A stretch of DNA of 64,000 nucleotides from assembly GCF_002025705.1 (NCBI RefSeq), contig NZ_CP018846.1:4827501-4891500 (forward strand), in the 5' to 3' direction. Shown here in pieces: positions 1 to 8,884 of this stretch. A program made the position numbers and the translations under genes. The first letter of the stretch is position 1, and the number at the start of each line of letters is the position of its first letter. Origin of the DNA: Pseudomonas putida (GTDB lineage Bacteria > Pseudomonadota > Gammaproteobacteria > Pseudomonadales > Pseudomonadaceae). The notes beneath the pieces were generated by a model that saw nothing but the letters and a program-made list of their open reading frames with translations, was not told the origin of the DNA and made no database searches.

Positions 1-496
1 CTTCGGCTGCCAGCCAGGCCATGCGCACCTCGTAGGAGAGCACCTGGACTGCGGCGGCAAGGTTCAGCGAGCTGAAGTCGGGGTTCGAGGGAATGTGCAC
101 GTGGAAGTGACATCGCTGCAGTTCTTCGTTGGTCAGGCCGGCGTGTTCGCGCCCGAACACCAGGGCGATCTCTTCACCGCCGCTGGCATGCTCCACGGCC
201 TTGGCCCCGCACTCGCGCGGGTCGATCAACGGCCAGGGGATGCTGCGCTCACGGGCACTGGTGCCCATGACCAGGTTGCAGCCGACCAGCGCCTCTTCAA
301 GGCTGTCGACCACCTGGGCACTGGCCAGGATGTCGTCGGCGCCCGAGGCGCGGGCGGTGGCGTCGCCGGACGGGAACTCTTTTGGCTGCACCAGCACCAG
401 ACGCGACAAGCCCATGTTTTTCATGGCACGCGCAGCGCCGCCGATGTTGCCGGGGTGGCTGGTATTGACCAGAACAACACGAATATTTTGCAGCAA
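1..496 (-). CDS. trmJ: TrmJ, tRNA (cytidine/uridine-2'-O-)-methyltransferase, N-terminal part
   Basis: SPOUT-family methyltransferase that 2'-O-methylates position 32 of several tRNAs in the cytoplasm. Reading the minus strand from 496 gives MLQNIRVVLVNTSHPGNIGG, followed by a segment containing ARAMKNMGL and, further on, GREHAGLTNEEL. These are the conserved start and the SAM-knot region of TrmJ. The gene runs off the left edge, so about 165 residues are visible and the C-terminus is missing. The start appears to be TTG at 496; the next codon is CTG, no ATG fits, and the upstream ribosome site is weak. It is divergent from suhB, with about 150 bp between them; this divergent pair is the usual Pseudomonas arrangement. 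Confidence 0.9.
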   Translation of the reverse strand, partial: MLQNIRVVLVNTSHPGNIGGAARAMKNMGLSRLVLVQPKEFPSGDATARASGADDILASAQVVDSLEEALVGCNLVMGTSARERSIPWPLIDPRECGAKAVEHASGGEEIALVFGREHAGLTNEELQRCHFHVHIPSNPDFSSLNLAAAVQVLSYEVRMAWLAAE

Positions 497-647
497 GGTG
501 TTGTGCTCACAGATGCAGGTTTGGGGGAAATCGATCTTACAGAACCGACCAGCGTAACGCCATGAAAGCAAATGTGACACTTCTGCCGCCAAACTTTTCT
601 GCTAGAATGTTCGGCTTTCTTCTTTAACATCTCCAGGTGACCCGCCC

Positions 648-1466
648 ATGCAGCCTATGCTGAATATCGCCCTGCGCGCCGCTCGCAGCGCCAGTGAACT
701 GATTTTCCGCTCCATCGAACGCCTGGATAGCATCAAGGTCGACGAGAAAGAGGCCAAGGACTACGTCTCCGAAGTGGATCGCGCCGCCGAGCAGAGCATC
801 GTCAACGCCCTGCGCAAGGCCTACCCGAACCACTCCATTCAAGGTGAAGAAACCGGCCTGCACGCCGGCACCGGCGAAGAAGGCAAGGACTACCTGTGGA
901 TCATCGATCCGCTGGACGGCACCACCAACTTCCTGCGTGGCATCCCGCACTTTGCTGTCAGCATCGCCTGCAAATACCGTGGCCGCCTCGAGCACGCCGT
1001 GATCGTCGACCCGGTTCGCCAGGAAGAATTCACCGCCAGCCGTGGCCGTGGCGCCCAACTCAATGGCCGCCGCCTGCGCGTCAGCTCGCGCACCAGCCTG
1101 GACGGCGCCCTGCTGGGCACCGGCTTCCCGTTCCGTGACAACCAGATGGCTGACATGGACAACTACCTGGGCATGTTCCGCGCCCTGACTGGCCAGACCG
1201 CCGGCATCCGCCGCGCCGGCTCCGCCAGCCTGGACCTGGCCTACGTGGCCGCCGGCCGTTTCGACGCCTTCTGGGAGTCGGGCCTGTCCGAGTGGGACAT
1301 GGCTGCGGGCGTGCTGCTGATCCAGGAAGCCGGCGGCCTGGTGAGCGACTTCAACGGTGGCCATGACTTCCTCGACAAGGGCCACATCGTTGCAGGCAAC
1401 ATCAAGTGCTTCAAGGCCGTATTGACCGCTATCCAGCCGCACCTGCCAGAGCACATGAAGCGCTAA
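648..1466 (+). CDS. suhB: Inositol-1-monophosphatase SuhB
   Basis: Mg-dependent phosphatase that hydrolyses inositol-1-phosphate; in bacteria the protein also joins NusA in rRNA antitermination complexes. The 272-residue length matches the family. The metal-binding signature DPLDGTTNFLRG lies near residue 86, an EET triplet (Mg ligand) lies upstream in IQGEETGL, and the second family signature SEWDMAAGVLLIQEAGG is near residue 215. AGGTGA precedes the ATG at 648 at good spacing; an internal ATG at 657 is a possible alternative start. A strong bidirectional hairpin follows the stop codon. Confidence 0.97.
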   Translation: MQPMLNIALRAARSASELIFRSIERLDSIKVDEKEAKDYVSEVDRAAEQSIVNALRKAYPNHSIQGEETGLHAGTGEEGKDYLWIIDPLDGTTNFLRGIPHFAVSIACKYRGRLEHAVIVDPVRQEEFTASRGRGAQLNGRRLRVSSRTSLDGALLGTGFPFRDNQMADMDNYLGMFRALTGQTAGIRRAGSASLDLAYVAAGRFDAFWESGLSEWDMAAGVLLIQEAGGLVSDFNGGHDFLDKGHIVAGNIKCFKAVLTAIQPHLPEHMKR

Positions 1467-1481
1467 GCGCGGATTGCAGGC

Positions 1482-1512
1482 AAAAAAAAGCACCCCTCGG
1501 GGTGCTTTTTTT
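1482..1512. terminator. Bidirectional intrinsic terminator between suhB and the glycine-zipper gene
   Basis: An A tract, then GCACCC-CTCG-GGGTGC, then a run of seven T. The hairpin is symmetric, so it can end suhB on the plus strand and the convergent glycine-zipper gene on the minus strand. Confidence 0.9.
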
Positions 1513-1562
1513 ATGCCTGTGCTTACTGCCCGGCTTCGCCCCCTGTAGGAGCGCAACTGGTT

Positions 1563-2105
1563 CTACTGCCCGGCTTCGCTGAGGACCAACTTGCCATTCT
1601 TGTCCAACGGAATGGTCGAACCTGGCTCGCGATCCATCTTCACTTGGCCAACCTGGTCGCCAATGGTGTATTTGACGTTGTAGCCCACTACCTTTTCGCT
1701 GATGTCATTGACCGTGTTGCAGCGGGTTTGCGTGGTGGTGTAGGTGTCACGCTGCTGCATGCCCTCCTGCACCTTGTTACCGGCATAACCACCACCGACC
1801 GCACCGGCCACGGTGGCGATCTTCTTGCCAGTACCGCCGCCGATCTGGTTACCCAGCAAGCCGCCAGCCAGAGCACCCACTACAGTGCCGGCGATCTGGT
1901 GCTGGTCCTTGACCGGCGCCTGACGCGTGACGGCAACGTCCTTGCAGACCTCGCGTGGAGTTTTGACCTGTTGCTTGATCGGTTGCACGTCGGTGACCTG
2001 GGCATATTCAGGCCCCTTGTTCACCAAGCTGTAGGTGGCGACAGCACCTCCGGCAGTAACACCGACAGCACCCAGCACAGCGCCTACGAGCATTGATTTG
2101 TTCAC
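1563..2105 (-). CDS. Glycine-zipper 2TM-domain envelope protein
   Basis: A 180-residue protein with an N-terminal membrane segment or uncleaved signal (residues 4-27, rich in Gly/Ala/Val). A glycine-zipper 2TM domain of the 17-kDa surface antigen family follows at about residues 70-110 (IAGTVVGALAGGLLGNQIGG, then GAVGGGYAGNKV). The C-terminal 60 residues carry one Cys and a TRCNTVND segment typical of this family in Pseudomonas. The role is unknown; these proteins sit in the cell envelope. The start is GTG at 2105, with AGGAGG five bases upstream. An ATG two bases earlier is out of frame and is followed at once by a stop (ATGTGA). Confidence 0.85.
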   Translation of the reverse strand: MNKSMLVGAVLGAVGVTAGGAVATYSLVNKGPEYAQVTDVQPIKQQVKTPREVCKDVAVTRQAPVKDQHQIAGTVVGALAGGLLGNQIGGGTGKKIATVAGAVGGGYAGNKVQEGMQQRDTYTTTQTRCNTVNDISEKVVGYNVKYTIGDQVGQVKMDREPGSTIPLDKNGKLVLSEAGQ

Positions 2106-2169
2106 ATGAACCTCCTGTTTTACCTGCAGGGGCTAACCTGCTTTCTCCCAGCCTTGGAGCAAAAAAAAA

Positions 2170-2198
2170 GGCGCGAGTTCAACACTCGCGCCTTTTTT
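2170..2198 (-). terminator. Intrinsic terminator of the sec operon
   Basis: GGCGCGAGT, a five-base loop and ACTCGCGCC, flanked by T/A runs on both sides. On the minus strand it lies 27 bases after the secF stop and is followed by nine T. Confidence 0.9.
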
Positions 2199-2224
2199 GC
2201 CGCCGAACGGCGTAGGACTAGTCC

Positions 2225-3133
2225 TTAAGGACGGTCATCCACACCTTCGTTTTTCACCGGCGGGATCAGGTCTTCGCTGTTCAGGTTCAGCCAGATCAGT
2301 ACCACGTTGGCGATGTAGATCGACGAGTAGGTACCGGCCATGACACCGATGAACAATGCCAGGGAGAAGCCGAACAGGTTGTCACCACCGAAGAACAGCA
2401 GCGCGGCGATCGCCAGCAAGGTCGACACCGAGGTGGCGATGGTGCGCAGCAGGGTCTGGGTGGTCGAGACGTTGATGTTCTCGATCAGCGAGGCCTTGCG
2501 CATCACGCGGAAGTTCTCACGCACCCGGTCGAAGACAACGATGGTGTCGTTCAGCGAGTAGCCGATGATCGCCAGCACCGCCGCCAGCACCGTCAGGTCG
2601 AAGGTGATCTGGAAGAACGACAGGATACCCAGGGTCACCACCACGTCGTGGATCAGCGAGACGATCGCGCCCACGGCGAACTTCCACTGGAAGCGGAACG
2701 CCAGGTAGATGAGGATGCCGCCCAGTGCCAGGAGCATGCCGAGGCCACCCTGGTCGCGCAGCTCTTCACCCACCTGCGGGCCGACGAACTCGACACGCTT
2801 GAGGGTGGCCGGGTTGTCGCCGCCGGCCTTCTGCAGGGCCGCGCCAACCTTGGCACCCAGCTGCGGGTCATCGCCCGGCATACGCACCAGCAGGTCGGTG
2901 GTGGCGCCGAAGCTCTGCACCACGGCCTCGTGGAAGCCGGACTCGACCAGCTCGGCACGGACCGCCTTGAGGTCAGCCGGGCGCTCGTAAGTCAGCTCGA
3001 TCAGCGTACCGCCGGTGAAGTCCAGGCCGAAGTTCAGGCCCTTTTGCCACCAGCTGAACAGCGCCAGCACGGTGAGGAGCACGGTAACGGCGAACGCGAC
3101 ATTGCGCACGCCCATGAAGTTGATGGTTTTCAT
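2225..3133 (-). CDS. secF: Protein translocase subunit SecF
   Basis: Inner-membrane partner of SecD; the SecDF complex uses the proton gradient to pull exported proteins out of the SecYEG channel. 302 residues from the ATG at 3133, which has GGGAG upstream. The open frame extends 12 codons further but that extension has no ribosome site. Visible features are TM1 (AFAVTVLLTVLALFSWW), the FGLDFTGGTLIE motif typical of SecF, the first periplasmic domain, and a cluster of five TM segments that includes GYSLNDTIVVFDRVRE, the conserved RND-fold stretch. It lies 10 bases downstream of secD. Confidence 0.97.
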   Translation of the reverse strand: MKTINFMGVRNVAFAVTVLLTVLALFSWWQKGLNFGLDFTGGTLIELTYERPADLKAVRAELVESGFHEAVVQSFGATTDLLVRMPGDDPQLGAKVGAALQKAGGDNPATLKRVEFVGPQVGEELRDQGGLGMLLALGGILIYLAFRFQWKFAVGAIVSLIHDVVVTLGILSFFQITFDLTVLAAVLAIIGYSLNDTIVVFDRVRENFRVMRKASLIENINVSTTQTLLRTIATSVSTLLAIAALLFFGGDNLFGFSLALFIGVMAGTYSSIYIANVVLIWLNLNSEDLIPPVKNEGVDDRP

Positions 3134-3143
3134 CGCAGCTCCC

Positions 3144-5006
3144 TCAAACCCACAGCTTCTTGATGTCACGCCCGCCGCAGGTCAGGTTGACCATTGCACG
3201 GGTCACCATGACGGCGGTGAACATCGAGGTGAAAATCCCGAGGGACATGGTTACCGCGAAGCCCTTGACCGGGCCGGTTCCCATGGCGAACAGGATGCCG
3301 CCGACCAGCAGGCTGGTCAGGTTGGCGTCGATGATCGCGGTGTAGGCGCGGTTGAAGCCTTCGTGAATGGCGCGCTGCACCGACATGCCGGCATTAAGCT
3401 CCTCGCGGATACGCGAGAAGATCAGCACGTTGGCGTCCACCGCCATACCCATGGTCAGCACGATACCGGCAATACCAGGCAGGGTCAGGGTCGCGCCCAG
3501 CAGCGACATCAGCGCCAGCAGCAGCACCATGTTGCCCGCCAGGGCGATGGTGGCGATCACGCCGAAGCCGCGGTAGATGGCGATGATGAACAGCGAGACG
3601 AACAGCATGCCCCACAGCGACGCATCGATACCCTTGGTGATGTTGTCAGCACCCAGGCTTGGGCCAATGGTACGTTCTTCTGCGAAGTACATCGGCGCGG
3701 CCAGACCACCGGCACGCAGCAGCAACGCAAGTTCCGACGATTCACCCTGGCCGTTCAGGCCGGTAATACGGAACTGGCTACCCAGCGGCGACTGGATGGT
3801 CGCCAGGCTGATGATCTTCTTCTCTTCCTGGAAGCTCTGTACGGCAACGTCCTTCTCGACACCGTCGACTGTCTGCTTGACGTAGCGAGTGACCGGCTTC
3901 TGTTCGATGAAGATCACCGCCATGCTGCGGCCGACGTTGCTGCGGGTCGCGCGGCTCATCAACTCGCCACCGTGGCCATCCAGGCGGATGTTCACCTGCG
4001 GACGGCCATGCTCGTCGAAGCTGGCCTGGGCGTCGGTAACCTGGTCACCGGTGATGATCAGGCCACGCTCGACGGCAGCGGAACGGTTGCCTTCACGGAA
4101 CTCGAAGACCTCGGTAGTGGCCTTGGAAGCACCCGGCTCGGCGCCGAAGCGGAACTCCAGGTTGGCGGTCTTGCCGAGGATACGCTTGGCTTCAGCAGTG
4201 TCCTGCACGCCTGGCAGCTCGACCACGATGCGGTTGGCACCCTGGCGCTGCACCAGCGGCTCGGCCACACCCAGCTCGTTCACACGGTTGCGGACAGTGG
4301 TCAGGTTCTGCTTGATCGAGTATTCGCGGATCTCGGCGACTTTCGCCTGGGTCAGCGCCAGACGCAGCACGGCAAGCTCGTTGCGCTCGGTGGTGGTCAG
4401 GTCGAAATCATTGAAATTCTTGCGGATCAGGGCACGTGCCTGTTCGCGGGTAGCATCGTCAGCGAAGCCCAGCATCACACCGCCATCCTGCTGCGGCAGG
4501 CTGCGGTAGCGGATGCGCTCTTTGCGCAGCAAGGTCTTGACCTCGCCTTCGTAGACTTTCATGCGGGCGCTCATGGCCTTGTCCATGTCCACTTCCAGCA
4601 GGAAGTGCACACCACCGGACAGGTCCAGGCCCAGCTTCATCGGGCTTGCACCCAGGTTACGCAGCCACTGCGGGGTAGTCTGGGCCAGGTTCAGGGCCAC
4701 GACGTAATCATCGCCCAGTGCCTTGCGCACTACATCCTTGGCTGGCAGTTGATCTTCCTGGTTGGTCAGGCGAATCAGCCCACTGCCCTTCTCACCCAGG
4801 CTCGCGCCCTTGACGGTGATGCCGGCATCGACCAGCGCCTTGCTGACGCGATCGAGGTCGGCCTGCTTGACCTGCAGCGCCGAGCTGGCACCGCTGATCT
4901 GCACCGCCGGATCATCCGGGTAGAGGTTGGGAGCGGAATAAATGAAACCGATCGCCAGTACCACCAGGATCAGTGCGTATTTCCACAGAGGGTATTTGTT
5001 CAGCAT
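3144..5006 (-). CDS. secD: Protein translocase subunit SecD
   Basis: Large subunit of the SecDF protein-export motor in the inner membrane. It has TM1 (WKYALILVVLAIGFIYSA), a long periplasmic P1 region with the conserved LGLDLSGGVHFLLEVD, and a C-terminal six-TM RND-like bundle containing GMAVDANVLIFSRIREE. The Asp there corresponds to the proton-relay residue. The length of 620 residues is normal. The start is taken as ATG 5006 after GGGCGG; a GTG directly upstream (5009) is also in frame. It lies downstream of yajC, as in most gamma-proteobacteria. Confidence 0.97.
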   Translation of the reverse strand: MLNKYPLWKYALILVVLAIGFIYSAPNLYPDDPAVQISGASSALQVKQADLDRVSKALVDAGITVKGASLGEKGSGLIRLTNQEDQLPAKDVVRKALGDDYVVALNLAQTTPQWLRNLGASPMKLGLDLSGGVHFLLEVDMDKAMSARMKVYEGEVKTLLRKERIRYRSLPQQDGGVMLGFADDATREQARALIRKNFNDFDLTTTERNELAVLRLALTQAKVAEIREYSIKQNLTTVRNRVNELGVAEPLVQRQGANRIVVELPGVQDTAEAKRILGKTANLEFRFGAEPGASKATTEVFEFREGNRSAAVERGLIITGDQVTDAQASFDEHGRPQVNIRLDGHGGELMSRATRSNVGRSMAVIFIEQKPVTRYVKQTVDGVEKDVAVQSFQEEKKIISLATIQSPLGSQFRITGLNGQGESSELALLLRAGGLAAPMYFAEERTIGPSLGADNITKGIDASLWGMLFVSLFIIAIYRGFGVIATIALAGNMVLLLALMSLLGATLTLPGIAGIVLTMGMAVDANVLIFSRIREELNAGMSVQRAIHEGFNRAYTAIIDANLTSLLVGGILFAMGTGPVKGFAVTMSLGIFTSMFTAVMVTRAMVNLTCGGRDIKKLWV

Positions 5007-5070
5007 CACGCCGCCCGTTCAAGACGCGGGGCGCTTTGCGCGCCCCGACTGGAAAAATGAAACCGGTAAC

Positions 5071-5406
5071 TCAGATAGCCTTGAGCGTACCTTTTGGCAG
5101 GGTTGCCGCGATGGCACCCTTCTGGAACTTCAGTTCGACGGTGTCGGAAACTTCCAGGACCACGAAGTCATCGGAAACCTTGACGATCTTGCCGGCGATG
5201 CCGCCGTTGGTGACAACTTCGTCACCTTTCTGCAAGTTGCTCAGCAGGTTCTTCTGCTCTTTGGCACGCTTGGACTGCGGGCGCCAGATCATCAGGTAGA
5301 AGATGACCAGGAAACCGACCAGGAAAATCCACTCAAAGCCGGTGCCGGCTGGGCCAGCGGCAGGTGCTGCAGCGTCCGCGTATGCGGCGGGGATCAAGAA
5401 GCTCAT
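5071..5406 (-). CDS. yajC: Sec translocase accessory subunit YajC
   Basis: Small inner-membrane protein that associates with SecDF. It has 111 residues, with a short periplasmic Ala/Pro-rich N-terminus, a single TM helix (FEWIFLVGFLVIFYLMIW) followed by the positive RPQSKRAKEQ stop-transfer segment, and a cytoplasmic beta-rich domain (GDEVVTNGGIAGKIVKV). It lies between tgt and secD in the queA-tgt-yajC-secDF operon; GGAGTG precedes the start. Confidence 0.96.
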   Translation of the reverse strand: MSFLIPAAYADAAAPAAGPAGTGFEWIFLVGFLVIFYLMIWRPQSKRAKEQKNLLSNLQKGDEVVTNGGIAGKIVKVSDDFVVLEVSDTVELKFQKGAIAATLPKGTLKAI

Positions 5407-5448
5407 TGGGCACTCCTAATGTAATTTTCTAATAATGGATGCGAACAG

Positions 5449-6582
5449 TCAGTCCAAAGGCGGCACAGGCAGCCCGCGCTTGGCGTAGAAGGCGTCGACA
5501 AAGGCGGCCAATTTACCCTGTTGAATAGCCTCGCGTAAACCGGCCATCAAGCGCTGGTAATGGCGCAAGTTGTGGATGGTATTCAGCATGCTGCTCAGCA
5601 TTTCGCCGCACTTGTCCAGATGATGGAGATAAGCGCGGGAGAAGTTGGTGCAGGTGTAGCAGTCACAGGTCGGATCCAGCGGCGAATCATCATGGCGATG
5701 GAACGCGTTGCGGATCTTGATCACCCCTGTATCGACGAACAGGTGGCCGTTGCGCGCGTTGCGCGTGGGCATCACGCAGTCGAACATGTCGACGCCGCGG
5801 CGCACACCCTCAACCAGATCTTCCGGTTTGCCTACCCCCATAAGGTAACGAGGTTTGTCAGCCGGCATCTGGGCCGGCAGGTAGTCGAGCACCTTGATCA
5901 TCTCGTGCTTCGGCTCACCCACCGACAGGCCACCGATGGCCAGGCCGTCGAAGTCGATGTTGACCAGCGCTTCCAGCGAGCGCATGCGCAGGTCCTGGTA
6001 CATGCCGCCCTGAACGATACCGAACAGCGCCGCGGTGTTGTCACCGTGGGCATTCTTCGAACGCTGGGCCCAGCGCAGCGACAGCTCCATGGAGGTGCGC
6101 GCCACGTCGTGCTCGGCCGGGTACGGCGTGCACTCGTCGAAGATCATGACGATGTCCGAGCCCAGGTCGCGCTGTACCTGCATGGACTCTTCCGGGCCCA
6201 TGAACACCTTGGAACCGTCGACTGGCGAGGCGAAGGTCACCCCCTCCTCCTTGATCTTGCGCATGGCGCCCAGGCTGAACACCTGGAAACCACCGGAATC
6301 GGTGAGGATAGGGCCTTTCCACTGCATGAAGTCGTGCAGGCCGTTGTGCTTCTTGATCACCTCGGTACCCGGACGCAGCCACAGGTGGAAGGTGTTGCCG
6401 AGGATGATCTCGGCGCCGATGGCCTCGATGTCACGCGGCAGCATGCCCTTGACCGTGCCATAGGTACCGACCGGCATGAACGCCGGGGTCTCGACCGTGC
6501 CACGGGGGAAGGTCAACCGGCCACGACGGGCCTTGCCGTCGGTGGCCAGCAGTTCGAACGACATTCGACAGGTGCGACTCAT
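5449..6582 (-). CDS. tgt: Queuine tRNA-ribosyltransferase (TGT)
   Basis: Exchanges guanine 34 of tRNAs with GUN anticodons for preQ1, a step of queuosine synthesis. 377 residues from ATG 6582. Motifs are TDSGGFQVFSLG (substrate pocket), GIVQGGMYQDLR, MFDCVMPTRNARNG (containing the nucleophilic Asp), and the zinc site CDCYTCTNFSRAYLHH. The start at 6582 overlaps the queA stop (ATGA) and has AGAGGA upstream. A second ATG at 6564 would give a 371-residue protein, a length often annotated, but it has no visible ribosome site. Confidence 0.97.
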   Translation of the reverse strand: MSRTCRMSFELLATDGKARRGRLTFPRGTVETPAFMPVGTYGTVKGMLPRDIEAIGAEIILGNTFHLWLRPGTEVIKKHNGLHDFMQWKGPILTDSGGFQVFSLGAMRKIKEEGVTFASPVDGSKVFMGPEESMQVQRDLGSDIVMIFDECTPYPAEHDVARTSMELSLRWAQRSKNAHGDNTAALFGIVQGGMYQDLRMRSLEALVNIDFDGLAIGGLSVGEPKHEMIKVLDYLPAQMPADKPRYLMGVGKPEDLVEGVRRGVDMFDCVMPTRNARNGHLFVDTGVIKIRNAFHRHDDSPLDPTCDCYTCTNFSRAYLHHLDKCGEMLSSMLNTIHNLRHYQRLMAGLREAIQQGKLAAFVDAFYAKRGLPVPPLD

Positions 6583-7628
6583 GCTTGATCCTCTGGGCCG
6601 CGTGGCGCCGGATTGCGGGTGATGAACATGGCATCACCGTAACTGAAGAAGCGGTAACCGTTGTCGACCGCTGCCGCGTAGGCAGCCATGGTCTCGGGGT
6701 AACCGGCGAAGGCCGAGACCAGCATCAGCAGCGTGGACTCCGGCAGGTGGAAGTTGGTGACCAGGCAATCGACCACATGGAAGGGCCGGCCCGGATAAAT
6801 GAAGATGTCGGTGTCACCGCTGAAGGCCTTGAGCACGCCATCGCGCGCTGCGCTCTCCAGCGAGCGCACGCTGGTGGTCCCGACCGCGATCACCCTGCCG
6901 CCACGGGCGCGGCACGCCTCGATGGCGTCGACCACATCCTGGCTCACTTCGAGCCACTCTTTATGCATGTGGTGGTCTTCGATCTTGTCGACCCGCACCG
7001 GCTGGAAGGTGCCAGCACCCACGTGCAGGGTGACGAAGGCGCGCTCGACACCCTTGGCAGCGATCTTCTCCAGCAGCGCTTCGTCGAAGTGCAGGCCGGC
7101 AGTTGGCGCGGCCACGGCACCGGCACGCTCGGCGTACACGGTCTGATACCGCTCACGGTCGGCGCCCTCGTCCGGGCGGTCGATGTAGGGCGGCAGCGGC
7201 ATATGGCCGACGCGCTCGAGCAACGGCAGCACTTCTTCGGTGAAACGCAGCTCGAACAACGTGTCATGGCGGGCGACCATCTCGGCCTCGCCACCACCAT
7301 CGATGAGGATCACCGCGCCTTCTTTAGGCGCCTTGCTGGCACGTACATGGGCCAGCACGCGGTGGCTGTCGAGCACACGCTCGACCAGCACTTCCAGCTT
7401 GCCGCCGGAGGCTTTCTGGCCAAACAGCCGCGCCGGAATCACCCGGGTGTTGTTGAACACCATCAGGTCGCCCGGCTGCAGATAGTCGAGCAAATCCGGG
7501 AATTGCTTGTGCGCCAGCGCCCCACTCGGCCCATCGAGGACCAGCAGACGGCTGCCATGGCGCTCTGCCAGAGGGTGGCGGGCGATCAGGGAATCGGGGA
7601 GTTCGAAGGAAAAATCGGCGACGCGCAT
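6579..7628 (-). CDS. queA: S-adenosylmethionine:tRNA ribosyltransferase-isomerase QueA
   Basis: Transfers and isomerises the ribosyl group of SAM onto preQ1-34 tRNA, giving epoxyqueuosine; it acts immediately after TGT, which is the next gene. The length of 349 residues is normal. Family segments are FNNTRVIPARLFG, AAPTAGLHFDEALL, TLHVGAGTFQPVR and VTNFHLPESTLLMLVSAFAG. It is the first gene of the operon and overlaps tgt by four bases. Confidence 0.97.
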   Translation of the reverse strand: MRVADFSFELPDSLIARHPLAERHGSRLLVLDGPSGALAHKQFPDLLDYLQPGDLMVFNNTRVIPARLFGQKASGGKLEVLVERVLDSHRVLAHVRASKAPKEGAVILIDGGGEAEMVARHDTLFELRFTEEVLPLLERVGHMPLPPYIDRPDEGADRERYQTVYAERAGAVAAPTAGLHFDEALLEKIAAKGVERAFVTLHVGAGTFQPVRVDKIEDHHMHKEWLEVSQDVVDAIEACRARGGRVIAVGTTSVRSLESAARDGVLKAFSGDTDIFIYPGRPFHVVDCLVTNFHLPESTLLMLVSAFAGYPETMAAYAAAVDNGYRFFSYGDAMFITRNPAPRGPEDQA

Positions 7629-7696
7629 GATGATGTTCGGGTTCGACAGGGCCGGGAAGTTTAGCCCAATGCGTGAAAATTGACCATGAAAGCCGA

Positions 7697-7725
7697 TTGA
7701 CCGACCAAGAGCACCTCTCTATACT
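7697..7725 (+). promoter_or_regulatory. Sigma-70 promoter of the tRNA-Leu gene
   Basis: TTGACC, 17 bases, then TATACT, ending 11 bases before the mature tRNA 5' end. The GC-rich GCGCGCC discriminator after the -10 box is typical of stringently controlled stable-RNA promoters. Confidence 0.85.
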
Positions 7726-7736
7726 GCGCGCCACAA

Positions 7737-7821
7737 GCCCTGATGGCGGAATTGGTAGACGCGGCGGATTCAAAATCCGTTTTCGAAAGGAGTGGGAGTT
7801 CGAGTCTCCCTCGGGGCACCA
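7737..7821 (+). tRNA. tRNA-Leu (anticodon CAA)
   Basis: An 85-nt class II tRNA. The acceptor stem GCCCTGA pairs with TCGGGGC and is followed by an encoded ACCA. The D arm contains GGTAGACGC, the anticodon loop is TTCAAAA (CAA at 7771-7773) on a GCGGA/TCCGT stem, there is a long variable arm, and the T arm is GGGAG-TTCGAGT-CTCCC. It reads UUG codons. It has its own promoter and terminator, so it is monocistronic. Confidence 0.97.
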
Positions 7822-7834
7822 AGATCCAGAAAAA

Positions 7835-7858
7835 ACCGACCTTATGGTCGGTTTTTTT
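7835..7858 (+). terminator. Intrinsic terminator of tRNA-Leu
   Basis: ACCGACC-TTAT-GGTCGGT followed by a T7 run, 14 bases after the tRNA CCA end. Confidence 0.9.
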
Positions 7859-8107
7859 GTGCGCGTAATTCAGCGCTGAACGGGACCCAGCCGAGCGGGT
7901 TTACCGCGACCAGCTCAAGCGTCTTTATCCGCGCAAGTCTTTCAGGCTGCCAATTTTGACGCCAACCCAATGGCCTGGGACCGGTCAGGCATCCGAGCAT
8001 TCAATTGGCGGCAGCCCTGATAATGGCCATAAGCTGTCATTCGTCGGTTATATGCCGAAAGTATTGATAGCGTAATATCACTTCGCCATATTGCGCTCCC
8101 GTTATCC

Positions 8108-8806
8108 ATGACCACCGCGTGCCCCATGAACAAAACCGCGCCCTGTCTGGCAGCAATGATGCTGCTGAGTGGGTGCAATGGAATGCCAACCGCATACGTT
8201 TCAAACCCCGTCTACGACCAGGCTTTTGTCGTCACCTCCGGTGCCCCCCTGCCGATGCTGCTGATGGCCACCGCCATCCAGTGGAACGAAGACTACGCCG
8301 TCACCGCCAAGCACACGCCGTTCCTGCCCAATGTTGTGCATGAAGGGCTGGGTGACGTGGTGTTCTTCAAGCACAAGGCCAGCAAGGTGCCGCAGTGGCG
8401 CCAGTTCGTGCCGGGCGAGTCGGTCACTGCGGTCGGCTTCAACAGCTTCATGATGCCGGTGCAAGGCAAGGGCCGTACGCTCGACTCGTTGGTGCGCCTT
8501 GAAGGCACGCCGGGAAGCGTCTTCTATTCGGTGCATGACGGCCCGATCACCAAAGGCATGTCTGGCGGCCCCGTGTTCGCCGACGACGGCAAGGTGGTCG
8601 GCATGAACGTCGCTTTCATTTCCAAGGACGGGATCAATGCCCGCAACCGCCCAGACCTGGCCGACAAGGCGCGGGTCAGCGTGTTCATGTCGTATAGCGA
8701 AATCGACAAGGAATGGCGCCGCTTCCAGTATCTGGCACACAAGGGCAAGCCGCACAGCGCGCCTGCTGCGATCAAGGGTTATGTGGCGGTAGCCAGCAAG
8801 CCTTGA
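8108..8806 (+). CDS. Lipoprotein with trypsin-like serine protease fold
   Basis: Predicted outer-envelope lipoprotein protease, 232 residues from 8108 or 226 from the ATG at 8126. The 8126 start places a signal peptide MNKTAPCLAAMMLLSGC with a lipobox LSGC, and is preferred on that ground, although neither start has a strong ribosome site. A chymotrypsin-like triad can be read in order: His in AVTAKHTPF, Asp in EGLGDVVFFKH, and Ser in GPITKGMSGGPVF (the GxSGGP motif). The substrate is unknown, and no PDZ domain is visible, unlike DegP. It stands alone downstream of the tRNA-Leu gene. The triad assignment is inference from motif order. Confidence 0.7.
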   Translation: MTTACPMNKTAPCLAAMMLLSGCNGMPTAYVSNPVYDQAFVVTSGAPLPMLLMATAIQWNEDYAVTAKHTPFLPNVVHEGLGDVVFFKHKASKVPQWRQFVPGESVTAVGFNSFMMPVQGKGRTLDSLVRLEGTPGSVFYSVHDGPITKGMSGGPVFADDGKVVGMNVAFISKDGINARNRPDLADKARVSVFMSYSEIDKEWRRFQYLAHKGKPHSAPAAIKGYVAVASKP

Positions 8807-8884
8807 TCCAACGTGCGGGCGATCATGATACGGTGGCGGTCGCCACCGATGATGTGGCCAGCCCATTCACGCAAAGGACTTGCC

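Noticed and set aside
3015..5060. Plus-strand 681-codon frame over secD
   Set aside because: It is a shadow of the conserved secD gene on the minus strand.
7942..8178. 78-codon minus-strand frame opposite the lipoprotein protease start
   Set aside because: It overlaps the signal-peptide region of a better-supported gene and has no ribosome site.
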